Source: UBA1351 sp963677885
GTDB lineage: Bacteria; Bacillota; Clostridia; Lachnospirales; Vallitaleaceae
Assembly (NCBI GenBank): GCA_963677885.1
Contig: OY782500.1
Location: 3,844,001 to 3,908,000 of the forward strand
Direction: 5' to 3'
Length of the DNA stretch: 64,000 nucleotides
Part shown: positions 52,213 to 60,618 of the stretch, piece by piece
Layout: every line of letters begins with the position of its first letter
Numbering within the stretch: position 1 is the stretch's first letter
Position numbers and translations under genes: made by a program
Notes under the pieces: model-generated
The model's input: only the letters and a program-made list of their open reading frames with translations
Told to the model about the DNA's origin: nothing
The model's database searches: none

Positions 52213-53124
52213 ATGATTAGATCATATAAGGAAATTGAACGGATTATAAAGGAAGAAATTCATGAAACAAAGGTCATGGCAGTAGCCGCTGCAGATGAGC
52301 TCCATGTTCTGGAAGCGGTTTGTCAGGCTAAGGAACTTGGACTTATTGAGGCAATTTTGGTTGGTAATAAGGAATCCATTCTGGCTATAGGAAGAGACCA
52401 TGATCTGGACCTTTCCGGATTCGAAATCGTAGAGGCAGGGGATACCAAGGAGGCGGCAAGGCTGGCAGTAAAGCTGGTAAGAGATGGTAGGGCCCATGTT
52501 GTGATGAAAGGGCTTCTGGATACATCGGTATTCTTAAAGGCCATACTCAATAAGGAAACAGGACTCAGAAAGAGTGACTTACTGTCTTATGTTTCCATAT
52601 GCCAGGTAAAAGGATATGACAGAATGCTTCTTCTGACGGACCCAGCCATTAATATTGAACCTTCAATGGAAGATAAAGAAGTCATTATGAAAAATGCGGT
52701 CAGCGTAGCCCATGCTCTTGGCAATCCGATGCCAAAAGTAGCCTTTGTTGCACCCATTGAAAAAGTCAATCCCAAACTTCAATCCACACTGGATGCCAAA
52801 GCTATAGCGGAAAAATATGCAACCAGCAAAGACTTTATCGCTGATGGACCTTTTGGCCTTGACAATGCAGTGTCAGAAGAAGCCGCCAGGATAAAAGGCA
52901 TTGAGGGTCCAGTAGCAGGCAAAGCAGATATCCTGGTACTCAATGACTTAGGTGTTGCCAATGTATTCTTTAAGTCCATGATGTATTTTGCAGATATGAC
53001 CTATTCAGGAGTTGTCGTTGGAGCAGCAGTTCCAGTAGTTATGACTTCAAGAGCGGATACTTCAGAGGCTAAGTTGAATTCTATTAAGATGTCGGTGCTG
53101 TTGGCCCACTTTGAAGATAAATAG
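52213..53124 (+). CDS. ptb: Phosphate butyryltransferase (phosphotransbutyrylase)
   Basis: A 303-residue phosphate acyltransferase that exchanges CoA for phosphate on butyryl- or branched acyl-CoA. VVMKGLLDTSVFLKAILNKE (about 96-115), LLTDPAINIEP (about 138), VAFVAPIEKVNP (about 176) and ADGPFGLDNAVS (about 213) are family blocks. Together with buk it conserves the thioester energy as ATP. It starts 58 bases after buk. A terminator and then the repeat arrays follow. Confidence 0.95.
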   Translation: MIRSYKEIERIIKEEIHETKVMAVAAADELHVLEAVCQAKELGLIEAILVGNKESILAIGRDHDLDLSGFEIVEAGDTKEAARLAVKLVRDGRAHVVMKGLLDTSVFLKAILNKETGLRKSDLLSYVSICQVKGYDRMLLLTDPAINIEPSMEDKEVIMKNAVSVAHALGNPMPKVAFVAPIEKVNPKLQSTLDAKAIAEKYATSKDFIADGPFGLDNAVSEEAARIKGIEGPVAGKADILVLNDLGVANVFFKSMMYFADMTYSGVVVGAAVPVVMTSRADTSEAKLNSIKMSVLLAHFEDK

Positions 53125-53144
53125 ACAATAATATATGAACTTTT

Positions 53145-53190
53145 AAGAACCCTTTGTGAGCTGATAAGCCTTTAAATGGGTTCTTTTTCT
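53145..53190 (+). terminator. Rho-independent terminator of buk-ptb
   Basis: AAGAACCC (53145-53152) / GGGTTCTT (53178-53185) followed by TTTCT, with a 25-nt loop. The repeat array begins at its 3' edge. Confidence 0.7.
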
Positions 53191-54064
53191 GTGTTTCATA
53201 GGGGACAGGTCAGGGTATGATGCTCCTAGCGGTCGGGCGGTGGATCCCAAATGCATCCTACTTTATAAAAAAAGGGAAGGAAAGGATGCATTCGTGAACC
53301 AAAGCCCAACCACCAGGACATCACACCCAGACCTTGCGTATGAAATACAGACAAGAAGGATCAAGTCAAATATCGATATCTGCTCAAAGATCTTATGATT
53401 ACAAATATTATATCTCTAAAGGTGATATAGAATTGCACATCCGTCTTCGTAGATTTGATTTCTATATTTCTACTCAATTTTCTGTGTTTCATAGGGGACA
53501 GGTCAGGGTATGATGCTCCTAGCGGTCGGGCGGTGGATCCCAAATGCATCCTACTTTATAAAAAAAGGGAAGGAAAGGATGCATTCGTGAACCAAAGCCC
53601 AACCACCAGGACATCACACCCAGACCTTGCGTATGAAATACAGACAAGAAGGATCAAGTCAAATATCGATATCTGCTCAAAGATCTTATGATTACAAATA
53701 TTATATCTCTAAAGGTGATATAGAATTGCACATCCGTCTTCGTAGATTTGATTTCTATATTTCTACTCAATTTTCTGTGTTTCATAGGGGACAGGCCCGG
53801 GAATGATGCTCCTAGTGGTCGGGCGGTGGATCACAAATGCATCCTACTTTATGAAAAAGGGTAAGGAAAGGATGCATTCGTGAACCAAAGCCCAACCACC
53901 AGGACATCACACCCAGACCTTGCGTATGAAATACAGACAAAAATCGAATTAAACATCAATATCTGAGCAAAGATCTTTAATTGCAAAGTCTCAAAAATTC
54001 AAAAATCTAGCAATTCAAGACGTTGCAATAGAATGCAACTCCCGTCTCCATATTTCAACTCAAC
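53191..54064. repeat. Tandem array of three ~293-bp units, each with a ~150-nt palindrome
   Basis: Units start at 53191, 53484 and 53777 with the same opening, GTGTTTCATAGGGGACAG. Units 1 and 2 look identical over 293 bp; unit 3 is diverged, mainly after 53940. Each unit folds on itself: in unit 1, TTTCATA (53194-53200) faces TATGAAA (53339-53345), with interrupted pairing inward to a perfect 10-bp stem AATGCATCCT / AGGATGCATT (53250-53259 and 53283-53292) around a 23-nt A-rich loop. There is no transposase gene. It resembles a MITE- or REP-like element amplified in tandem. Short frames inside are artefacts. Confidence 0.93.
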
Positions 54065-54815
54065 TAGAATGACACAAAATAACTGCAACCCACAAGCAGT
54101 TAGAACAACAGATTATAATTCCCATCTTCTGTAGATTATATTCATATATAACGAAAAAGAAAATGTATTGTCCTAAGTCTTATGATTTTGAAGGCTTTTA
54201 TCTTCATTCTATTAAGCAGAAATATGGAGCCAGGTCCTCTGAACGGCTTCACGAAGTGCGCAAGAGAAGAGGGCTTGACTCCATATTTCAACTCAACTAG
54301 GATGACACAAAATAACTGCAACCCACAAGAAGTTAGAACAATAAATTATAATTCCCATCTTCTGCAGATTATATTCATATATAACGAAAAAAGAAAATGT
54401 ATTGTCTAAAGTCTTGCGATTTTGAAGGTTTTTATCTTCTTTCAGTTAAGCAGAAATAAGGAGCCAGGTCCTCTGAACGGCTTCACGAAGTGCGCAAGAG
54501 AAGAGGGCCTGGCTCCATATTTCAACTCAACTAGAATGACACAAAATAACTGCAACCCACAAGCAGTTAGAACAATAAATTATAATTCCCATCTTCTGTA
54601 GATTATATTCATATATAACGAAAAAGAAAATGTATTGTCTAAAGTCTTGTAATATTGAAAGCTTTTACTTCATTCTATTAAGCAGAAATAAGGAGCCAGG
54701 TCCTCTGAACGGCTTCACGAAGTGCGCAAGAGAAGAGGACCTGGCTCCTTATTTCAACTCAACTAGAATGACAACAAAAAAGCTGCAACCCACAAGAATT
54801 AGAGCAACAGCTTAT
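54051..54815. repeat. Tandem array of ~233-bp units with a 57-nt hairpin
   Basis: Three full units (starting TATTTCAACT at 54051, 54284 and 54518) and a partial fourth (54750). Each full unit ends in a 57-nt hairpin at 54226-54282, 54460-54516 and 54692-54748, opening GGAGCCAGGTCCTCT and closing with a near-complementary arm. The closing arm is GACCTGGCTCC in the third copy, where the outer stem is perfect; the first copy has a changed base. The long loop includes CTTCACGAAG. The spacer part resembles the spacer of the 293-bp array, so both arrays may share ancestry. REP-type elements are the closest known analogy. Confidence 0.92.
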
Positions 54816-54841
54816 ATTTATTAGGATATGAAATTCAATTT

Positions 54842-55468
54842 CTATAGCTTAAGATGGGAATGCCGAAGCTCCAATTGATGTTCCAACTCCACAATATCCC
54901 TCTCTTTTAAGGCTTTAACCAGGCTATTGAAGTTTTCAACACCGCCTTTAAGGTCTTCCTCGGTTTTGATGGTCAGGTTTCTGACGAAATCGATATAGTC
55001 GGAGTATTGGTTGAGGATTTTGATGATCCGTTTGTAATTGGACATATCATAGACTTTGGAGTAGAGTTCTTCCAGTTCATGTCTGGCATCATCAAACATA
55101 TTATTTTGAACAAAGACTTCAAAGCGTTTGGCAAGACGGGTCAGGTATTCCAGTTCATCGTCAGAGGCTGTCTGAATGACTTCCTTGAAGATGACTTTTT
55201 CCAGGGCCTGACGAATTTCAACGATTTCGTTAATCATATCATTGGTAACTCCACGAACAATGAAGCCTTTGTTAGGTATATGCTTGACCAGGCGTTCGCT
55301 TTCTAAAAGGCGAAAGGCTTCCTTGGCATGTAGTCGGCTGGCGTCATAGGCTTTAGCTATACTGACTTCAATAAGTCGTTCGTCATGGTCCAGTTGACCG
55401 TTTAGAATTTGTTTTTTAATATCTTTGTAGATTTTCTGTACATTATCGCTTTTCTTAGATGTTGTCAT
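54842..55468 (-). CDS. GntR-family transcriptional regulator (FCD domain)
   Basis: A 208-residue regulator of the FadR subfamily. The winged helix (about 1-72) contains YKDIKKQILNGQLDHDERL and EVSIAKAYDASRLHAKEAFR, and the C-terminal helical FCD domain (about 80-200) has EIVEIRQALEKVIF and a late RHSH that may bind metal or carboxylate ligand. I prefer ATG 55468, 9 bases after AGAGGA, over ATG 55477, which abuts it. Its promoter and the ilvE/buk region share a 15-bp site, so it probably controls branched-chain fermentation and itself. Confidence 0.88.
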   Translation of the reverse strand: MTTSKKSDNVQKIYKDIKKQILNGQLDHDERLIEVSIAKAYDASRLHAKEAFRLLESERLVKHIPNKGFIVRGVTNDMINEIVEIRQALEKVIFKEVIQTASDDELEYLTRLAKRFEVFVQNNMFDDARHELEELYSKVYDMSNYKRIIKILNQYSDYIDFVRNLTIKTEEDLKGGVENFNSLVKALKERDIVELEHQLELRHSHLKL

Positions 55469-55524
55469 AATATCCATTCCTCTTTAATTACTGATGATTG
55501 ATAACGATTTATGTCTTTTACCAT

Positions 55525-55553
55525 ATTATACATATTGTTAGCAATTAATGCAA
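55525..55553 (-). promoter_or_regulatory. gntR promoter with the shared 15-bp operator in the spacer
   Basis: Minus-strand -35 TTGCAT (55548-55553), a 17-bp spacer and a perfect -10 TATAAT (55525-55530). ATATTGTTAGCAATT occupies 55532-55546, almost the whole spacer, which is an autorepression layout. Confidence 0.75.
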
Positions 55554-55717
55554 TAGACATGAGTTTTTGAATAGGAGAATTATATAAATATTGATACTTA
55601 TTCATGTATGTGAGATAATTATAACAAGGCTGGTGATAGGACTCTGTTCTATTATTGGCCTTTTTCTTATATTTGCGGACATATATGTATGAAGGACATA
55701 TCTGGGGAGGTATGAAA

Positions 55718-56824
55718 ATGCAAAAAATTCTTATAGTAGACGATAAACCACAAAACATTAAAGTGATGGCTAATATTCTGCGTCAACTGGGGGTCAGTAT
55801 TGAATATGCCCTTTCAGGACAGGAAGCTATCAATCATGTCTTACATGGAGACTATGATCTGATTTTAATGGATGTAATGATGCCCCATATGAGTGGATAC
55901 GATACGGCTCGGGTTATTCGTGAGGAGATGGATTTAACCGACATTCCGATTATTTTTGTTACAGCCCTTGATGAGTCAGAAGGAATCAGAAGAGCTTTTG
56001 AAGTTGGTGGAGTTGATTATATAACCAAACCCTTAAAGGACTATGAAGTTTTGGCCCGGGTAAAGACCCATTTGAAAATGAAGGCAAATAGTGATTTGTT
56101 GAGAAAGGATAATGAGATTCTTGAAAGGGAAGTTCAGAGAAGAACGGTTGAACTGGAAAGAACACAGGAAGCGATTATAGTTAGCTTGGCTAATCTTATG
56201 GAACGCAGGGATAATGAAACAGGTTCCCATATTATAAGAACCATGGAATATATGAATGTTTTGGTTGAAGCCCTGCTTAAGCATAAAAAGTATAAGGATA
56301 CATTTACAGAGGAGGAGGCTGAGCTGCTTTCCAAATCAGCAGTCCTCCATGATATTGGGAAAGTTGGTATTTCTGATGCCATATTGCTCAAGCCTGGGAG
56401 ATTAACCAAAGAAGAATTCGAAACCATGAAGATGCATACCTTGTTTGGTTATGAAACATTAAAAACGACCATTGACATGATTGGTGAGAATTGTTTTTTG
56501 AAAAATGCATGTAATATTGCATACTGTCATCATGAAAGGTGGAATGGCCAAGGTTATCCAAAAGGCCTTCATGGTGATGATATTCCCATATCAGCTCAGA
56601 TGATGGCAATTGTTGATGTATATGATGCATTGACGTCTAAGCGAGTATACAAGGACGCAGTTTCCCATGACGAAGCAGTTGAAATCATTTTAAGTGAGAG
56701 AAGACGGCATTTTGCACCGGATATGGTGGATGTTTTTATTGAAGTCCAGGATAGGTTTTGGAGAATAGCTTATCAACATGCTGATTCTCAGGAAGAGCAG
56801 GAAGCTATAGGACTTCATCAGTAA
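55718..56824 (+). CDS. Response regulator with HD-GYP phosphodiesterase domain
   Basis: A 368-residue cytoplasmic protein. The receiver domain (1-120) has ILIVDDKPQNIKV and Asp in LILMDVMMPHMSG (about 52). After a coiled linker the HD-GYP domain (about 150-350) shows LHDIGKVGISD (HD pair, about 212), HHERWNGQGYPKGLHGD (about 271-287) and VDVYDALTSKR. It should hydrolyse cyclic-di-GMP under phosphorylation control. I start it at ATG 55718, 7 bases after GGGGAGG (55704-55710). It is the only cyclic-di-GMP hydrolase in the window and lies 27 bases upstream of a hybrid kinase gene. Confidence 0.93.
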   Translation: MQKILIVDDKPQNIKVMANILRQLGVSIEYALSGQEAINHVLHGDYDLILMDVMMPHMSGYDTARVIREEMDLTDIPIIFVTALDESEGIRRAFEVGGVDYITKPLKDYEVLARVKTHLKMKANSDLLRKDNEILEREVQRRTVELERTQEAIIVSLANLMERRDNETGSHIIRTMEYMNVLVEALLKHKKYKDTFTEEEAELLSKSAVLHDIGKVGISDAILLKPGRLTKEEFETMKMHTLFGYETLKTTIDMIGENCFLKNACNIAYCHHERWNGQGYPKGLHGDDIPISAQMMAIVDVYDALTSKRVYKDAVSHDEAVEIILSERRRHFAPDMVDVFIEVQDRFWRIAYQHADSQEEQEAIGLHQ

Positions 56825-56851
56825 AATGCTCATAGAAGGAAGGGTGAGACC

Positions 56852-58852
56852 ATGAGTGAAGCAGTAAAATCCCGTAATGAAGAGCAAAAGAAACGTGCCC
56901 TGGCTGAAATAGAACGTTTAAGTAAACTTCGTCTTGAGGCTTTGATTCGTATCTCCGAATATGATATTGATAATGTACAGAATTATTTGGATTATGCCTT
57001 GGACCAGGCCTTGTTTTTGACGGACAGTGCAATAGGTTATATATACTTTTATGACGAAGAGGAAGAACTTTTTGAGCTAAACACCTGGTCGAAAGGGGTT
57101 ATGGACCTTTGTATGGTCATGGAAAAACAGACGACCTATAAGTTGGAAGATACAGGTATGTGGGGAGAAGTCGTAAGACAGCGAAAACGATTAATCGTTA
57201 ATGATTACAGCCATAGCCATTCCCTTTCAAAAGGTACCCCGGATGGGCATGTAGTTCTAAAAAGATTTATGAGTGTACCTGTTTTTTCAGATGATGAAAT
57301 TGTTGCAGTTGTAGGTGTTGCCAATAAAGATGATGCATACACCGATCAGGATGCCCATCAACTGACCCTGATGATGAGCTTCGTATGGAAGAAAGTTTAT
57401 ATCTATAATAATCAACAGGAATTGATTAGGGCAAAGGAAAAAGCAGAAATTGCCAACAAGGCAAAGTCCAAATTTTTAGCAAACATGAGTCATGAAATCA
57501 GGACCCCAATGAATGCTATCATTGGTTTTAGCGAAATTCTTTCCAGAAAACTGGATAATCTTGAGCTGGAAGGCTACATTCAATCCATACTAGGTTCATC
57601 CAGAACCCTGCTAAGACTTATTAATGATATTTTGGATCTATCCAAACTGGAGGCAGGAAAAATGTCCCTCCAGTATGAAGTAGTTGACCTTCGGGTTATT
57701 ATGGAAGAAATGCGATATATGTTTCATCAGAAAGCCTTGGTTAAGCAGTTAAGGTTTAATATTGATGTCGATGAAGAAGTTCCCGAAAGAGTCCTTCTTG
57801 ATGAGCTTCGGCTAACCCAAGTCATGATTAATCTGTTGGGAAATGCATTCAAATTTACTAATGAAGGTGAAATCAGTGTTCACTTGCTTTCAGAATATGT
57901 AGAAAGTGATGTGTGCAGCCTGGCTATAGAAGTTAGGGACACTGGAATTGGTATTGAAAATGATAATCTTAAGCGAATATTTGGAGCTTTCAACCAGGAA
58001 CAGGATTATACAGATCATTATTATGGAGGAACCGGTCTGGGTCTCAGTATCTCCACGAAGTTAATTGAATTAATGGGCGGTCATATTGAAGTGAGGAGTC
58101 AGGTCGGAAGAGGGAGTGTTTTCAGGATTCTTTTACCCAGTGTTAGTATCACTTATGATGATGTTACCGAAAATACGGTCTTTGTAAAGTCTGAAAACAT
58201 TGTCTTTCAACCACAAAAAATTCTAGTGGTGGATGATGTGGCTGATAATAGAGAGGTCCTTTCCGAGCAGCTGAAACAGATGGGTCATGAGGTTTACGTT
58301 GCTGTTGATGGTTATCAGGCAATTGATGTAGCCAATGATATTGTACCTGATCTTATTATGCTGGATATCCGTATGCCGGGACTTGATGGATTCGAAGTGC
58401 TGACACGTCTGAGGAAAGACACTTATTTTTCTGATATCCCAATCATAGCCTGTACGGCTTCATCTTTGATTGTATCTGAGGCGGAATTGATTTCTCTTGG
58501 TTTCTCAGGTTTTCTTAAAAAGCCAATTCTATATTTGGATACAGTAAAAATGTTGAAAAGGTTTATTCCATACAAAGAAATTGATGAGAGGGACGCAGAT
58601 AAGATGGAAGATGAAGGAATCTTTGAACATGAGGGATTAAGAGACAAGTTGCGACCTCTTCTTGAAGACCTGGATCGAATTCGGACGTCTGAAACCCAAA
58701 TGGCGATTGCCAATGCAATGATGGGCTTTGGCCAGGAACATGCAATCATTAATGTGTTTAAATATGGGGAGAGTCTAAAGAGGGATATTGACCAGTTTGA
58801 TGTGGAAAGTCTTATGTTTAAATGTGAATGGTTGAAAAAAATGGTTTTGTAA
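56852..58852 (+). CDS. GAF-domain hybrid histidine kinase
   Basis: A 666-residue cytoplasmic kinase without membrane helices. A GAF domain covers about 28-185 (SAIGYIYFYDEEEELF; VPVFSDDEIVAVVGVANK). The phosphohistidine is in ANMSHEIRTPMNAIIGFSE (about 210-228), the ATPase domain is about 315-430 (GGTGLGLSIST), and a receiver domain is about 452-570 with Asp in LIMLDIRMPGLDG (about 503). The C-terminal 90 residues are helical and unassigned. It probably phosphorylates its own receiver and the HD-GYP regulator encoded just upstream, linking its signal to cyclic-di-GMP breakdown. Confidence 0.93.
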   Translation: MSEAVKSRNEEQKKRALAEIERLSKLRLEALIRISEYDIDNVQNYLDYALDQALFLTDSAIGYIYFYDEEEELFELNTWSKGVMDLCMVMEKQTTYKLEDTGMWGEVVRQRKRLIVNDYSHSHSLSKGTPDGHVVLKRFMSVPVFSDDEIVAVVGVANKDDAYTDQDAHQLTLMMSFVWKKVYIYNNQQELIRAKEKAEIANKAKSKFLANMSHEIRTPMNAIIGFSEILSRKLDNLELEGYIQSILGSSRTLLRLINDILDLSKLEAGKMSLQYEVVDLRVIMEEMRYMFHQKALVKQLRFNIDVDEEVPERVLLDELRLTQVMINLLGNAFKFTNEGEISVHLLSEYVESDVCSLAIEVRDTGIGIENDNLKRIFGAFNQEQDYTDHYYGGTGLGLSISTKLIELMGGHIEVRSQVGRGSVFRILLPSVSITYDDVTENTVFVKSENIVFQPQKILVVDDVADNREVLSEQLKQMGHEVYVAVDGYQAIDVANDIVPDLIMLDIRMPGLDGFEVLTRLRKDTYFSDIPIIACTASSLIVSEAELISLGFSGFLKKPILYLDTVKMLKRFIPYKEIDERDADKMEDEGIFEHEGLRDKLRPLLEDLDRIRTSETQMAIANAMMGFGQEHAIINVFKYGESLKRDIDQFDVESLMFKCEWLKKMVL

Positions 58853-58937
58853 GCTGGCTGTATATTATAAAACTCTGATTTTAAAACCGGGATGATGAGT
58901 TCAGCGATGCAGAAATTTATATCAGGAGTTGATAGGC

Positions 58938-60368
58938 ATGAAAAATAAGTTTTGGACAGTGGCCATGATAGTTTTACTCATCATAGTTTCAGGGTGTGAT
59001 CAAATAAGAGAAGAGGAGTTTCGGGTAAGTGAATCTGTAAGTGATTCTCAAAGTGATAAACCAAATCATTTGGATGATTCAGATTTGGAATCTGGTATTT
59101 TGAACCAATCCTTCAACTGGAAAATGGCAGAAGGATCCAAGATAAAAGTCATGCTGAACAACCACCATTATGCAGATGCTATTGTTGCTGAGTTAGCTGA
59201 ATTTGAGGCTTTAACAGGAATTAAGGTGGAGTTTTCCCTTACTGAGGAAAATTTCTTCTTTGATAAGGTGACCAATGCCCTCAGCAATGAAGACAACGAC
59301 ATGGATGTTTTTATGACCGGAGCTTATCAGTTATGGAATTATGATGAGCTTGGCTACATTGAAAACCTGATGCCATATATTGAAAATGAATCAATAACTG
59401 GTGGCGACTATGATTTCCAGGACTTCTTTCCTGAACTCATTGAAGTTCTTATGTCGGATAAGGATCCTAATGCCTTACTGGCTATTCCCATTGGTTTTGA
59501 ACTGTATAATCTTGCTTATAATCAAAGGATTTTTGAAGAAAGAGGACTTAAGGTACCTGAGACTTTTGAGGAAATGATAGATTTGGCAGGAGATCTATAC
59601 CAGTTTGACGGTCCGGGGACTTACGGCATATCCATACGTGGTGCAGATAATTGGGCTACTGTTCATCCGGCCTATATGTCCTATTATCGAATTTTTGGAG
59701 GTAAGGATTTTGTTGAAGAAAAGGGTATGTTGGCTTCGGACTTGAATAGCTCGGAATCCCTGACAATGAATGAAAAGTGGGCTGAGTTAATACGAACCGG
59801 TTCAAATGAAGCCTGGCAGGATACGCCGTGGTATATCTGCGCTGATGAATTTGGTTATGGCAAATCAGCCATGTTGCTGGATGCTGATACTATCAGTCTT
59901 TATGTTAATAATAACAAGCAATATCCGGAATCAGGAAATATTGCCTGGGTTCCCTTGCCTTTGCCGGAAGGCTATGACAAGAGATATTCAAATATCTGGA
60001 CTTGGACCCTGGCCATGAACAGCCGAAGTGAGGAAAAACTTGCTTCCTGGTTATTTATTCAATATTTCACAGGTTATGACCAGCTCTACCAGTCAGCAAC
60101 CCGATATGACAACGGAGACATACCCAGAGCGAGTATATGGGAGGACAGTGCTTACAGAGAAAAACTTGCTCTCAATAAAGGCTATATTGAGGCCTTTGAA
60201 GCAAGTATTGGAGATGCTTCCATCCTCTTTACACCTCAGCCACATTTTTTTGAGACCACAACCTTATGGGTGAATCGCTTGAGGGAGATGATTGTTGACA
60301 GGGACAGTGATATTGAGGATGTTCTCAATCGATTGAAGGAGGAGATGGATCGGATTGTTCATGAGTGA
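58938..60368 (+). CDS. Family 1 extracellular solute-binding lipoprotein (sugar type)
   Basis: A 476-residue predicted lipoprotein. Signal peptide 1-19 with lipobox IVSGC (Cys20), an acidic linker (21-60), then a periplasmic-binding fold of the sugar ABC type (FEALTGIKVEFSLTEENFFF about 89; DVFMTGAYQLWNYDELGY about 120; GTYGISIRGADNWATVHPAY near 233). ATG 58938 is placed 9 bases after AGGAG. No sugar permease or ATPase gene follows; a terminator does. Its neighbours are a hybrid kinase and an HD-GYP regulator, so it may serve in sensing or share a permease encoded elsewhere. Confidence 0.85.
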   Translation: MKNKFWTVAMIVLLIIVSGCDQIREEEFRVSESVSDSQSDKPNHLDDSDLESGILNQSFNWKMAEGSKIKVMLNNHHYADAIVAELAEFEALTGIKVEFSLTEENFFFDKVTNALSNEDNDMDVFMTGAYQLWNYDELGYIENLMPYIENESITGGDYDFQDFFPELIEVLMSDKDPNALLAIPIGFELYNLAYNQRIFEERGLKVPETFEEMIDLAGDLYQFDGPGTYGISIRGADNWATVHPAYMSYYRIFGGKDFVEEKGMLASDLNSSESLTMNEKWAELIRTGSNEAWQDTPWYICADEFGYGKSAMLLDADTISLYVNNNKQYPESGNIAWVPLPLPEGYDKRYSNIWTWTLAMNSRSEEKLASWLFIQYFTGYDQLYQSATRYDNGDIPRASIWEDSAYREKLALNKGYIEAFEASIGDASILFTPQPHFFETTTLWVNRLREMIVDRDSDIEDVLNRLKEEMDRIVHE

Positions 60369-60416
60369 TGATGGAAGAAGGGACTCACACTGTATAAATA
60401 AATCAAGCCGAATATG

Positions 60417-60460
60417 AAGCAAGATCAAGGAAGTTAGGCCCTGGTCTTGCTTTTTTCTTT
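60417..60460 (+). terminator. Rho-independent terminator after the binding lipoprotein gene
   Basis: AAGCAAGATCA (60417-60427) / TGGTCTTGCTT (60442-60452), one mismatched position, followed by a T-rich tail. Confidence 0.88.
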
Positions 60461-60555
60461 TATTTCTCTGTGCTTTGTCTATTTACTGAGATAAAGTGAT
60501 ATGTTACCATACCTTTTATTAACTTAGGCATAAATATTAATAGTAGTGGTAACTA

Positions 60556-60587
60556 TTCAGTGTTTACATTTATAAATATACACTGAA
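60556..60587. promoter_or_regulatory. Inverted repeat upstream of peptide-binding protein gene
   Basis: Perfect 8-bp arms TTCAGTGT (60556-60563) and ACACTGAA (60580-60587) around a 16-bp AT-rich centre, 31 bases before the start codon. A likely operator; I could not assign -35 and -10 boxes convincingly. Confidence 0.5.
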
Positions 60588-60618
60588 ACTAATAGATGCT
60601 ATAAAACGGAGGGATATA

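Noticed and set aside
53455..53691. 78-codon frame inside the 293-bp array
   Set aside because: It runs through the palindrome, lacks an RBS and is explained by the repeat itself.
53191..54815. CRISPR array
   Set aside because: Periods of 233 and 293 bp, with no short direct repeat alternating with unique spacers and no cas genes.
54182..54824. Short frames at 54182-54409 and 54630-54824 encoding similar peptides (EPGPLNGFTKCAREE)
   Set aside because: The similarity comes from the tandem DNA repeat and the hairpin; no RBS, no conservation pattern typical of coding, and the second repeat unit lacks the frame.
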